The notes below the pieces were generated by a model. The model had not been told where the DNA came from. It ran no database searches and was given only the letters and a program-made list of their open reading frames with translations. Of a DNA stretch of 21,462 bases, positions 1-6,828 are shown one piece after another; the stretch's first letter is position 1; each line of letters begins with the position of its first letter. A program made the translations under genes and the position numbers. This DNA comes from an uncultured Oscillospiraceae bacterium. Its GTDB lineage: Bacteria; Bacillota; Clostridia; Oscillospirales; Ruminococcaceae. The stretch is from contig UQMF01000031.1 in assembly GCA_900542145.1 (NCBI GenBank), positions 1 to 21,462 on the forward strand, written 5' to 3'.

Positions 1-2
1 GA

Positions 3-239
3 ATATGCAGAAAGGTGCTTATCTTTGCTCTGGTCGGCGGCGGGCATATTCTTGACACACGGGTTATTGGCGCAGGCTCTGTTCTGCGCACTGCGGTGAT
101 ATTCTTCTATCTGTCGAACGAGGGTATTTCGCTGCTTGAGAATGCCGCTCACCTAGGTTTGCCTGTTCCTAAGAAACTGAAAGATGTGCTGGAGCAGCTG
201 CATAAGCGCTCGGAAAAGGAGTACGATGATGAAGATTAA
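3..239 (+). CDS. Phage holin, C-terminal part (5' end outside window)
   Basis: This is the end of a small membrane protein that forms holes in the inner membrane so that the phage endolysin can reach the wall. The reading frame is already open at the window's left edge, so the gene starts upstream. The visible part has a hydrophobic stretch with a LIFALVGGGHILD core. After it comes the signature of the phage_holin_4_1 (TcdE/Cph1-like) family: a hydrophobic segment, then NEGISLLENAAHLGLPVP and a charged KLKDVLEQL tail. The stop codon overlaps the start of the downstream endolysin by about 11 bases, the usual arrangement of a lysis cassette. Family assignment is from motif recognition. Confidence 0.85.
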   Translation: MCRKVLIFALVGGGHILDTRVIGAGSVLRTAVIFFYLSNEGISLLENAAHLGLPVPKKLKDVLEQLHKRSEKEYDDED

Positions 240-1080
240 AGGTGTTGATTTAAGCTACTGTCAGGAGGGCATTAGCTTTCCTGCGCTGAAACAGGCGGGC
301 GTGAAGTTCGCAATTATCCGTGCGGGTTTTTCTGCCAAGAAAGATGTTACTATGGATAAGTTCGTGGCTGACTGCAAGAAATACGGCATTGACTACGGAT
401 TTTACTGGTACAGCTATGCAATGAGCGTTGAACAGTCAGAGGCTGAAGCCGAGAAATGTATTTCTGTGATTAAGGAACTGTCCCCGTCATATCCCGTATT
501 CTTCGACATGGAGGAGAAAAAGCAGATCAGCGGTCTGTCTACGGACACACGCACAAAGATGGCGATAGCTTTCTGCGAAAAAATAAGGCAGGCGGGATTC
601 AAGACAGGCATTTATGCAAATCCGTCCTTTATGGAGCATTATTACGACAAGAGCAGGATTGTCGGCAAGTATGACATCTGGCTTGCTCACTGGACTAACA
701 GCCCAAACTGTCCGTCAAAGTACAACTACGGTCAGACTATGTGGCAGTGGGGTGTGGATAAGATTGGCGGTTATGATGTTGACGGGGATATTTGCTTTAC
801 AGATTACAGTAGTAAAACAGTTGACGAACTTGCCGATGAAGTCCTCGCAGGAAAGTGGGATAACGGCGCAGAGCGTGAAAGGCTGCTTACTGCCGCCGGG
901 TATGACTACAATGCCGTACAGAAAAGGATCAACGAAAAACTTTACAGAAAAACCGTTGATGAGATTGCAAACGAGGTGATTGCGGGACTGTGGGGGAACG
1001 GAACCGAACGCAAGGAAAAGTTGACGGAAGCCGGGTATGACTATTCTGCTGTTCAGAAGCGTGTAAACGAAATGCTCTGA
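229..1080 (+). CDS. Phage endolysin: GH25 muramidase with two CW_7 repeats
   Basis: A 283-aa lysozyme that cleaves the N-acetylmuramic acid to N-acetylglucosamine bond of peptidoglycan to release phage. The GH25 domain covers about residues 1-190: it opens with GVDLSYCQ (Asp7) and carries the catalytic FFDMEE strand (Asp93, Glu95). Two roughly 43-residue repeats follow (about 196-238 and 241-283), each running KTVDE-A-EV-AG-W-NG-ER-L-AGYDY-AVQKR-NE. They match the CW_7 (Cpl-7) wall-binding repeat. ATG 229 was preferred because AGGAG ends 7 nt before it; ATG 226 and a more distant ATG at 184 are in frame. No signal peptide is seen, which fits holin-dependent export. A strong hairpin terminator follows. 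Confidence 0.93.
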   Translation: MKIKGVDLSYCQEGISFPALKQAGVKFAIIRAGFSAKKDVTMDKFVADCKKYGIDYGFYWYSYAMSVEQSEAEAEKCISVIKELSPSYPVFFDMEEKKQISGLSTDTRTKMAIAFCEKIRQAGFKTGIYANPSFMEHYYDKSRIVGKYDIWLAHWTNSPNCPSKYNYGQTMWQWGVDKIGGYDVDGDICFTDYSSKTVDELADEVLAGKWDNGAERERLLTAAGYDYNAVQKRINEKLYRKTVDEIANEVIAGLWGNGTERKEKLTEAGYDYSAVQKRVNEML

Positions 1081-1104
1081 TAAAACTTAATACCATACAG
1101 CAGT

Positions 1105-1146
1105 AATGCCCACCTTGGATTGATTTCCTTGGTGGGCATTAATTTT
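1105..1146 (+). terminator. Intrinsic terminator after the lysis genes
   Basis: A perfect 10-bp stem (AATGCCCACC at 1105-1114, GGTGGGCATT at 1131-1140) is followed by AATTTT. It ends the holin-endolysin transcript. The right arm and loop share 13 identical bases (TTTCCTTGGTGGG, 1124-1136) with the terminator at 2360-2399. Confidence 0.85.
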
Positions 1147-1188
1147 CATTCGGAACAAGAAATTGACATAATGTGCTCTGAAAATGTT

Positions 1189-1217
1189 AAGACAAAGTGA
1201 TTTTAGTGTGTTATAAT
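1189..1217 (+). promoter_or_regulatory. Extended -10 promoter of the AraC-type gene
   Basis: TATAAT at 1212-1217 is preceded by TG one base upstream, giving a perfect extended -10. AAGACA at 1189-1194 is a weak -35 at 17 bp. A TTGACA at 1163-1168 lies too far upstream to pair with it. The 14-mer TGTGTTATAATAAA here recurs at 6904 and 10408. Confidence 0.75.
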
Positions 1218-1246
1218 AAAATCACAAACACAAAGGAGGTTTGCAT

Positions 1247-2011
1247 ATGGCAGGCAGAAATATGTTGAATATTGCTCTAGACTATATTGACGAGCATATC
1301 GAATGGAAACCCAACGAGATAATTTTGGGAGTAAGTAAGCAGACAGGGTTTAACTCAAAGTTTTATAAGAACTGTTTTGACGCAGTCTTAGATGAGAGTC
1401 TTTTCCTCTATATAAAAATGAGAAAAATCTTCTTCATCTGTAGGAAAATAAAGGAAAACCCTACATATCCATTAAATCACCTTGCTCTTGATTTTGGCTA
1501 TAGTGCAGAGTCTGCTATGAGCAGAGATTTCCGTCATATAGTAGATTTCACACCAAAACAAGTACTAAAAGAAAATAAGTCCGCGCCTGACAACAGGATA
1601 AATCTGACCGTTACACGGACAGAGTCGGTATCGGAAATGGAGGAAATAATATTGAATAAGGAAGCGCTGCGAGAAGAATTTATTGAAATTCCAGATGAAT
1701 TCATAGATATACAGAACGAATTTGGCTTTTCGATGGATACTTGTAGTATGATAGCAGAACTTGCTGAAAGACTGGGAATGCCGCTTTACCAGTTCGCAAG
1801 CAGCTGTTTTGACCAGATGGTTAGCTTTCAAAGTGATAATGATTATATTAGACCTGAAATCGAAAAGTGCATAGACCTTGAGCTTACATCAGAAGCAGAA
1901 TTAAAGGCAATCTGTGAGTTTTTTGACTGCAAGTACTATGAGGTCGACAGAAGAATGGTATGGTTCTATCGTGATAGAACTGGAAAGGAATGCTTGGATA
2001 ATAATGATTAA
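1247..2011 (+). CDS. AraC-family HTH protein with uncharacterised C-terminal half
   Basis: A 254-aa protein, probably a transcription regulator. Residues 5-108 resemble the double HTH of AraC/XylS proteins, including NHLALDFGYSAESAMSRDFRH and the closing FTPKQVLKEN. Unlike most AraC proteins, the HTH is N-terminal and no sensor domain precedes it. Residues about 120-254 are acidic and helical-looking and match no domain I recognise. ATG 1247 is chosen because AAAGGAGG (1232-1239) sits 7 nt before it. The gene has its own promoter and overlaps the next gene by 8 bases, so the pair is probably cotranscribed. It lies between the lysis cassette and the excisionase, a common place for phage cargo genes. 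The C-terminal part might sense a ligand or partner, but that is inference. Confidence 0.7.
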   Translation: MAGRNMLNIALDYIDEHIEWKPNEIILGVSKQTGFNSKFYKNCFDAVLDESLFLYIKMRKIFFICRKIKENPTYPLNHLALDFGYSAESAMSRDFRHIVDFTPKQVLKENKSAPDNRINLTVTRTESVSEMEEIILNKEALREEFIEIPDEFIDIQNEFGFSMDTCSMIAELAERLGMPLYQFASSCFDQMVSFQSDNDYIRPEIEKCIDLELTSEAELKAICEFFDCKYYEVDRRMVWFYRDRTGKECLDNND

Positions 2012-2312
2012 TTTCGCAACTATATTGAAGCCTCATAAGAATATGAAACCCGGCGGTGGCTACTGCCAGCATGGTATGGGATATGATCTTGAATATCAAA
2101 CTGAGATAGGTGAAGACGAAGTCCTTATTACAGCAGCAATTCGCATAAAAGCTAAAACCAAAAGTGGTAAGAAAATCTTGAGTTCTATGACTGAGAAACA
2201 GACATCCCCACTAAAAACTATGATACAGAAAGTCGAAAGAGAAAACAAGATTGATGTTCGCGAAGGAAAGGGAATGCCGTTGTATCCAAAGCTAGACAAT
2301 TTGTTTGATTAG
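2004..2312 (+). CDS. Small protein of unknown function, coupled to the AraC-type gene
   Basis: A 102-aa protein I do not recognise. It begins MINFATILKPHKNMKPGGGYC, has a central basic stretch (RIKAKTKSGKK), and ends in a charged helix-like segment and MPLYPKLDNLFD. No signal peptide, transmembrane segment or cysteine motif is seen. ATG 2004 overlaps the last 8 bases of the upstream gene and has no close Shine-Dalgarno sequence, so translation is probably coupled. The frame extends upstream to 1914, but that part overlaps the AraC-type gene and is unlikely to be used. A terminator follows within 50 bp. It may act with, or be controlled by, the AraC-type protein; nothing in the sequence proves this. 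Confidence 0.6.
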   Translation: MINFATILKPHKNMKPGGGYCQHGMGYDLEYQTEIGEDEVLITAAIRIKAKTKSGKKILSSMTEKQTSPLKTMIQKVERENKIDVREGKGMPLYPKLDNLFD

Positions 2313-2359
2313 TATGCTTAATCTTGCAGAATCATCTCTATATTAAAAATCTATTCTTG

Positions 2360-2399
2360 TTACCCGCTGAGGATTTTTTCCTTGGTGGGTAATTTTTTT
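2360..2399 (+). terminator. Intrinsic terminator closing the AraC-type cassette
   Basis: The stem pairs TTACCC (2360-2365) with GGGTAA (2387-2392). An inner AGGA/TCCT pairing is also possible, and a run of seven T follows. Bases 2377-2389 are identical to 1124-1136 of the preceding terminator. Confidence 0.85.
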
Positions 2400-2473
2400 A
2401 TTTTTGGTTCGGAAATCTTGAATATCTGTCCTTTTATAGTTGAAAGCATATTTATGCGAACACTCACGGTATT

Positions 2474-2490
2474 GCTGTCAATTGAACAGC
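2474..2490. promoter_or_regulatory. Near-palindrome upstream of the excisionase gene (operator candidate)
   Basis: GCTGT and ACAGC arms flank CAATTGA, itself containing the palindrome CAATTG. A second small dyad, GCATA-TT-TATGC, lies about 25 bp upstream. The site is about 30 bp before the excisionase start, where a phage repressor or Xis could bind. The role is inferred from position and symmetry only. Confidence 0.35.
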
Positions 2491-2520
2491 AGCGTAGTGG
2501 TTCAGAATGGAGGATTTACA

Positions 2521-2715
2521 ATGAAAGAAATGACAACCGGAGAAAAGTACCTGCTCACAATAAAGGAAGCGGGTGAGTATTTCAACATCGGGGTAAAGAA
2601 AATGCGGCGACTGGCGGAGGAAAACCTCGGAGTGTTCTCGGTTTACAGCGGAAACAGATACCTCATAAATCGCACAAAATTCGAGGAGTTTCTCTGCAAT
2701 ACTTCTACGATCTGA
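2521..2715 (+). CDS. Excisionase, Tn916 Xis-like
   Basis: A 64-aa winged-helix type DNA-binding protein expected to direct the integrase towards excision. It has the excisionase pattern: LLTIKEAGEYFNIGVKKMRRL (helix-turn-helix), then GNRYLINRTKFEEFL (wing and last helix). It closely resembles Tn916 Xis in length and layout. ATG 2521 is preceded by GGAGGA with a 6-nt spacer. The open frame continues upstream to 2440 but lacks a comparable ribosome site. It lies upstream of the integrase with a second small DNA-binding gene between, as in Tn916-related elements and several Clostridial prophages. Confidence 0.85.
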   Translation: MKEMTTGEKYLLTIKEAGEYFNIGVKKMRRLAEENLGVFSVYSGNRYLINRTKFEEFLCNTSTI

Positions 2716-2815
2716 TTTTATTTATTCTGCCGTTAGTAGTTGCTATTTTTACGATTAAGAGTAATATATAGTAATGACCGTTGAACGGAAAACGTCATGA
2801 AGGGAGTGAGATTTT

Positions 2816-3037
2816 ATGGTGAAAACCGAACTGGGCGAAAAAGACCTGCTTAATCCCAATGAAACCATTCTGCTTTTCGATTTGAGCAGCAGAAAGTTCC
2901 TTGCTCTTATCAGAAGCGGTACACAACTTGATTTCATAGCGTTTTACGGCGGCCGCAGACTTATTATCCGCACGATTTTTGAAAAATACCTTGATGAACA
3001 CACAGAACTCAGGAGGAGAAAAGCATGGCAACACTAA
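2816..3037 (+). CDS. Small excisionase-like DNA-binding protein next to int
   Basis: A 73-aa basic protein. KDLLNPNETILLFDLSSRKFLALI resembles the helix-turn-helix of MerR/Xis-type proteins. GGRRLIIRTIFEKYLDEH resembles the wing and final helix seen in the preceding excisionase, so it is probably a diverged paralogue of Xis or an accessory recombination factor. The start at 2816 has AGGGAG at a 9-nt spacing. Its 3' end overlaps the integrase start by 13 bases, so the two are probably translationally coupled. The 100 bp before it contain TTAGTAGT and ATTTTTAC, echoing the repeats at 6945-6985. The function is inferred from fold and position. Confidence 0.65.
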   Translation: MVKTELGEKDLLNPNETILLFDLSSRKFLALIRSGTQLDFIAFYGGRRLIIRTIFEKYLDEHTELRRRKAWQH

Positions 3038-4296
3038 GAAAAATAAGGCGCGACTCAAAGCACCGCCTGCTCCGTGCCGGCGAATCGATCCGCGCTGATG
3101 GGAAGTATCAATTTAAATACTATGTCGGCGACAAAGCAAAATTCGTTTACAGCTGGCGGCTTGAACCCACGGATAAACTTCCGGCAGGAAAGAAAGCTAC
3201 GCCATCACTCCGCGAACTTGAAAAGCAGATAGGGCGCGATATTGAATCGCAGCTTGCCCCACAAAAACTTAATCTCACAGTCGTTGAGATCACCGAGCGT
3301 TATCTTTCCACAAAAACGGGTTCCAGACCCAGCACGGTGGCAAACTACAATTTCGTTATGAATATTCTCAAAAACGAGGAATTCGGTGCAAAAAAGATTT
3401 CGCACATCAAAACCTCGGACGCTAAGCTGTTTCTGATAAAACTTCAGAAGGACGGCAGAGGGTACAGCACTGTAAAAACAGTCAGGGGAATTCTGCGACC
3501 TGCGTTCCAGATGGCGGTCGATGATGATATCCTGAACAAGAACCCATTCGGATTTCAGCTTGCGGGTGTCGTGGTCAACGACAGCGTTACAAGAGAAGCC
3601 ATCAGCCGCGAGGATATGCGGCGGTTTCTTAAATTTGTACATGACGACAATTGCTACTGCAAATATTACGAAGCAATATACATACTGTTCCACACCGGAC
3701 TGCGAATTTCAGAATTCTGCGGACTTACACTTCAAGATATTGATTTGCAGAAAAAAGTGCTGAATATCGACCATCAATTGCAGCGGATTTCAGACAGCAC
3801 TTACCATATTGAGCCGACCAAGACCAAAGCGGGTACAAGGAAGCTGCCGCTTACCGATGACGTTGTCGAGTGCTTCCGTGCCATAATTGAGGACAGAGAA
3901 CCTCCAAAACGCGAACGAATAATAGATGGGTACGCGGGATTTCTGTACTACGATAAAAACGGAATGCCGCTGGTCGCAATGCACTGGGAACACCGATTAA
4001 AGCATATGGTGAATCGGTACAACGAGATTTACCGCCTGCAAATGCCGAGTATCACTCCGCACGTCTGCCGCCACACCTATTGCAGCAATATGGCGAAATC
4101 CGGCATGAACCCGAAAACACTGCAGTACCTTATGGGACACAGCGACATTGGCGTTACGCTGAACACCTACACACATCTAGGACTTGAGGACGCGCAGGAC
4201 GAACTCGGAAGAATAGCTGAGATTGAAAATGCCCGCAGGGAGATGGATAAGCTTGGTGGGGAGAAAACGCAGGAGATGTTCAAGGTGACGGGATAA
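3025..4296 (+). CDS. Tyrosine recombinase / integrase, Tn916 type
   Basis: A 423-aa site-specific recombinase that integrates and excises the element. The N-terminal part (about 5-60) matches the Tn916 Int arm-binding domain: RRDSKHRLLRAGESIRADGKY, then FVYSW and PAGKK. A core-binding SAM-like domain (about 83-180) and a catalytic domain (about 190-400) follow. Catalytic residues are visible: Arg227 (TGLRISE), lysine at 266-268 (TKTKAGTRK), His346 and Arg349 (HVCRH), His372 (GHSD) and Tyr382 (NTYTH). Length and motifs are complete, so the gene looks active. It is followed by a GGGCGTACA hairpin. Its last ~66 codons and terminator are repeated at 6622-6852. Confidence 0.95.
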   Translation: MATLRKIRRDSKHRLLRAGESIRADGKYQFKYYVGDKAKFVYSWRLEPTDKLPAGKKATPSLRELEKQIGRDIESQLAPQKLNLTVVEITERYLSTKTGSRPSTVANYNFVMNILKNEEFGAKKISHIKTSDAKLFLIKLQKDGRGYSTVKTVRGILRPAFQMAVDDDILNKNPFGFQLAGVVVNDSVTREAISREDMRRFLKFVHDDNCYCKYYEAIYILFHTGLRISEFCGLTLQDIDLQKKVLNIDHQLQRISDSTYHIEPTKTKAGTRKLPLTDDVVECFRAIIEDREPPKRERIIDGYAGFLYYDKNGMPLVAMHWEHRLKHMVNRYNEIYRLQMPSITPHVCRHTYCSNMAKSGMNPKTLQYLMGHSDIGVTLNTYTHLGLEDAQDELGRIAEIENARREMDKLGGEKTQEMFKVTG

Positions 4297-4328
4297 AATA
4301 GTGATGGGCGTACAGAGATGTACGCCCA
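4098..4328 (+). repeat. Direct repeat copy 1 (int 3' end plus terminator)
   Basis: This 231-bp stretch aligns without gaps to 6622-6852, with about 18 mismatches by hand count. In the coding part nearly all differences are synonymous; the only amino acid changes I see are Lys to Arg and Thr to Met near the end. Similarity stops abruptly on both sides. Confidence 0.9.
4305..4328 (+). terminator. Terminator of the integrase gene
   Basis: A perfect 10-bp stem, TGGGCGTACA (4305-4314) with TGTACGCCCA (4319-4328), has a GAGA tetraloop. The T-run after it is poor (ATTAATGTTCTGTTT). An identical stem and loop occur at 6829-6852. Confidence 0.75.
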
Positions 4329-4369
4329 ATTAATGTTCTGTTTATTAACGCTTAAACCAGTGTCATAAA

Positions 4370-5602
4370 TTATCTGCTGCGCTTTCTGGAGATAATAAGT
4401 GCAGCGCCTGCGCCGAGAGCCAGTGCGATTACCGCAGAAACTCCCTCTGCACCAGTATCAGGGCTGCCCTTAGAGGTGTTCTCATCTGAGGAATCCTCCG
4501 ATGTCTCAGATGAGCGCTTGGTATAATAGAGCGTACCCTCGTCGTTGGTGAGCGCAAGCACCGTGTTTCCGTTTTCGTCTATGGTCAGGGAATACTCAGC
4601 CTGTTCAGCCTCGCCTGTGCCAAGGTCGTAAGCGACATAAGTTCCGATACCATCGCCTTTTTCGCCGCTGTCGTACATATAAGTGTTGAAATCGCTGGTT
4701 TTCTCGCCGTTCATGAATGTCGCACCGTTACCGCTTCCGTCAATGGTGACATGGTACTCAACGCCTTCGTATTCCTCGCCCCAGCCGCTGAGGTCGCAGT
4801 CCCATGTGCCTTCAAGTGCGGACGCCTGCGCAGCCGAAGAATCAGTACGCTCGGAGTAATCCAGATTCTCAAGGCAGAACAGCGCAATGCAATTGTCTAT
4901 AGTGTGGAGGTCGGCTGCGTCGTCGATTCCTGCGCTGAGCCAGTATGCGTAATTGCCTTTAAGGTAACCCTGAAGCTCCTCAAGGTCGCTTCCGTAGCGG
5001 AATTCTATGTGATAGGTTTCAGCCATTGTGTCGTCACGGAAGAAGAAATATGTGAACTCGCCCGCGTCGTCGGTACTCTTGTATACATCGCAAGGGAATG
5101 CGACCGGCATTTCAACGCCGCCCCAGTTCAGTACTTCGCCGTCGCCGATATTGTACTGTCCGAGGTACTCGTAGGTGTGAGTGTACTGTGAACCGTCAGT
5201 GAGAGTGACAGTGGCTGTCATGTCGCTGTTGAATGTGAACTGAGCTGCGTCATTGATATACCAGCAGTCGAACGCTGCGGCTCCGGTTTCCGCAATATGG
5301 TCGACAGCCTCCTGACCGTAAATGTCGGAGCTTATAGAGCCTTTCAAGAAAGCTGCAGTTGCTTCTGCGTTGTCCTCACCCATGACTGCGGCGCAGTATT
5401 TGTACCATATGTCGGAGTATTTCTCGTCGAGAATAACATCAAAAAGATTGTCATAGCTTGTGGAGGTTTCCCCTGCAATGTCGGTCCATACGCCGGATCC
5501 AGCGGCATCGCCACTTGCAGGACTTTCAGCGGACGCTGCCGCCGAAACCGAGAGAATGGTCCCTGCTGCTATTATTGATGTCATTTTTCTTATAAACTTC
5601 AT
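4370..5602 (-). CDS. Secreted, probably sortase-anchored protein with ZinT-like domain
   Basis: A 410-aa surface protein. Residues 1-25 are a signal peptide (MKFIRK, hydrophobic core, AASA). Residues about 45-250 resemble the ZinT/YodA lipocalin-like metal-binding domain: an N-terminal DVILDEKYSDIWYKY and TAAFLKGSISSDI, a central beta-rich part, then DAGEFTYFFFRDD, YHIEFRYG and YWLSAGID. The ZinT histidine cluster is mostly lost: only His198 remains of the HxH region and the SDH position reads RDD. A second beta-rich domain (about 263-362) follows, then a Ser/Glu/Asp linker. The tail is SPDTG (380-384), a hydrophobic helix and SRKRSR, a typical sorting-signal layout. It has its own strong promoter and two DtxR-box-like sites in the leader. 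A metal-related role is inferred; the ZinT match is remote. Confidence 0.7.
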   Translation of the reverse strand: MKFIRKMTSIIAAGTILSVSAAASAESPASGDAAGSGVWTDIAGETSTSYDNLFDVILDEKYSDIWYKYCAAVMGEDNAEATAAFLKGSISSDIYGQEAVDHIAETGAAAFDCWYINDAAQFTFNSDMTATVTLTDGSQYTHTYEYLGQYNIGDGEVLNWGGVEMPVAFPCDVYKSTDDAGEFTYFFFRDDTMAETYHIEFRYGSDLEELQGYLKGNYAYWLSAGIDDAADLHTIDNCIALFCLENLDYSERTDSSAAQASALEGTWDCDLSGWGEEYEGVEYHVTIDGSGNGATFMNGEKTSDFNTYMYDSGEKGDGIGTYVAYDLGTGEAEQAEYSLTIDENGNTVLALTNDEGTLYYTKRSSETSEDSSDENTSKGSPDTGAEGVSAVIALALGAGAALIISRKRSR

Positions 5603-5630
5603 GGTGTATTCCTTTCTTTTTCTGCAAGTA

Positions 5631-5676
5631 TTAGTTTAAGCTAACTCAAATCTGCGGTTGGGTTAGTCTTAACTAC
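5631..5676 (-). promoter_or_regulatory. Two DtxR/IdeR-box-like sites in the leader of the surface protein gene
   Basis: Against the 19-bp iron-box consensus TTAGGTTAGSCTAACCTAA, bases 5631-5649 match at 15 positions and 5658-5676 at 14 by hand count. The second site covers the predicted transcription start, and the first lies about 26 bp further into the transcript. A bound DtxR-family repressor would block this promoter. The two sites also form an imperfect inverted repeat, so an RNA hairpin is an alternative reading. Confidence 0.5.
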
Positions 5677-5681
5677 CAGCT

Positions 5682-5710
5682 ATTATATCACGCTTTATTA
5701 AATTTGTCAA
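5682..5710 (-). promoter_or_regulatory. Consensus promoter of the surface protein gene
   Basis: Read leftward, TTGACA (5710-5705) is followed by 17 bp and TATAAT (5687-5682), a perfect housekeeping promoter. Transcription would start near 5675, about 70 bases before the ATG at 5602. AAAGGAA precedes the start codon. Confidence 0.9.
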
Positions 5711-5737
5711 GGGTGGAAAATCCTTTTTTCAACAAAG

Positions 5738-5771
5738 ACACAGGAGAAATGCAGCCGCCTTTCCCCTGTGT
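5738..5771 (-). terminator. Terminator after the SDR gene
   Basis: ACACAGGAGAAA (5738-5749) pairs with TTTCCCCTGTGT (5760-5771) in an 11-of-12 stem with a 10-nt loop. On the minus strand it is followed by CTTTGTT, about 25 bases after the SDR stop codon. Confidence 0.7.
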
Positions 5772-5797
5772 ACTATTGTTATAAGACCTTGGTATTA

Positions 5798-6538
5798 TCA
5801 GGTCTGAGCGGCTCCGTCGACCGAGATGACTGTTCCTGTTACATAGCTTGAAAGGTCGCTTGCAAGGAACAGGAACACATTCGCAACTTCCTCCGGCTCG
5901 CCTATGCGCCCGAGCGGGATAGGCGCAGAAATACGCTCGACCATATCGGCGGGAAGCGCGGCGACCATATCTGTCCTTGTTACACCCGGTGCGACAGCAT
6001 TCACCCGTATTCCACTGCGGCCAAGTTCTCTTGCAAGGCTCTTGGTCATTCCGTTTACGGCGAATTTGCTTGTGGGGTAGCCTACTCCGCTTGGCTGACC
6101 GTAAATGCTTACCATTGAACTTGTGTTGATTATGCTGCCTCCGTGTTCTCTCATATGCTCTGCGGCAGCCTTGCAGCCGTTGAACACTGCGGTTACATTA
6201 AGGTCCATTATCTTCTTGAACGCTTCGGGGTCGTACTGCGCCAATGGCTCGCGAGCGGATATTCCGGCGTTGTTTACCAGGATATCAAGCTTGCCGAATC
6301 TGGCAGCGACCTCATCTACTGCGTTTTTCATTGCTGAATAATCGGTAATGTCAGGAGCCATTCCAATGACCTCCCATGAGGGATTCTCTGTTTTAAGCTC
6401 TGTGAGCGCCTTGTCAACGGTTTCCTGACGGCTGCCGAAAAGAGCTACCTTTGCTCCGTTCTGAAGAAACACCTTAACGATGGCGAAGCCTATTCCTCTT
6501 GTTCCGCCTGTTACAATGGCTGTTTTTCCTTTAAGCAT
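5798..6538 (-). CDS. Short-chain dehydrogenase/reductase, FabG-like
   Basis: A 246-aa NAD(P)-dependent oxidoreductase of the classical SDR family. The cofactor motif TGGTRGIG is at 10-17 and the structural NNAG motif at 89-92. The catalytic set is Asn114, a serine at 140-141, Tyr154 and Lys158. The C-terminal VTGTVISVDGAAQT matches the FabG/sugar-alcohol dehydrogenase group. The substrate cannot be told from the sequence: 3-oxoacyl-ACP reduction is possible, but no fatty-acid genes are nearby, so a carbohydrate, steroid or other alcohol is equally plausible. It has its own promoter, an AGGAGG site and a terminator, and forms the cargo segment with the surface protein gene between the two int copies. 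Confidence 0.9.
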   Translation of the reverse strand: MLKGKTAIVTGGTRGIGFAIVKVFLQNGAKVALFGSRQETVDKALTELKTENPSWEVIGMAPDITDYSAMKNAVDEVAARFGKLDILVNNAGISAREPLAQYDPEAFKKIMDLNVTAVFNGCKAAAEHMREHGGSIINTSSMVSIYGQPSGVGYPTSKFAVNGMTKSLARELGRSGIRVNAVAPGVTRTDMVAALPADMVERISAPIPLGRIGEPEEVANVFLFLASDLSSYVTGTVISVDGAAQT

Positions 6539-6591
6539 ATAGATTTCCTCCTGTTTTATTAATTGGGTATCGAAAAATACACCCTAATATT

Positions 6592-6620
6592 ATATTATCA
6601 CCTTGCACAGATTTTGTCAA
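6592..6620 (-). promoter_or_regulatory. Promoter of the SDR gene
   Basis: Read leftward, TTGACA (6620-6615), 17 bp, then TAATAT (6597-6592) with a TG one base before it. The -35 box lies one base from the point where homology to the integrase gene begins (6622), so the promoter marks the edge of the cargo segment. Confidence 0.85.
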
Positions 6621-6621
6621 C

Positions 6622-6820
6622 ATCCGGCATGAACCCGAAAACACTGCAGTACCTTATGGGACACAGCGACATCGGTGTTACTCTGAATACTTACACACAT
6701 CTCGGGCTTGAGGACGCTCAGGACGAACTCGGTCGGATAGCCGAGATTGAAAATGCCCGCAGGGAGATGGATAAGCTTGGTGGGGAGAAAACACAGGAAA
6801 TGTTCAGAGTGATGGGATAA
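6622..6820 (+). pseudogene. 3' fragment of a second Tn916-type integrase gene
   Basis: The frame encodes SGMNPKTLQYLMGHSDIG through NTYTH to the C-terminus, equal to residues 359-423 of the intact integrase, with 63 of 65 residues identical. It keeps the catalytic His (GHSD) and Tyr (NTYTH) but lacks the arm-binding, core-binding and Arg-containing parts, so it cannot act alone. The break falls inside codon 358. An open frame runs further upstream to 6563 but is unrelated to integrase there. DNA differences from the intact gene are mostly third-base changes, so this end evolved as a working gene before truncation. Confidence 0.85.
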
Positions 6821-6828
6821 AATAGTTA

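Noticed and set aside
2382..2576. A 64-codon frame over the terminator and xis start
   Set aside because: It begins inside a terminator, has no ribosome site and overlaps the better-supported excisionase gene in another frame.
4305..4328. Int terminator hairpin as a candidate attachment core
   Set aside because: The identical hairpin follows both integrase copies and has the shape of a terminator; the repeats at 6945-7073 are a better attachment candidate.
6563..6621. In-frame upstream part of the integrase fragment
   Set aside because: It covers the SDR promoter, is unrelated to integrase sequence and shows no start signal, so it is not a functional N-terminus.
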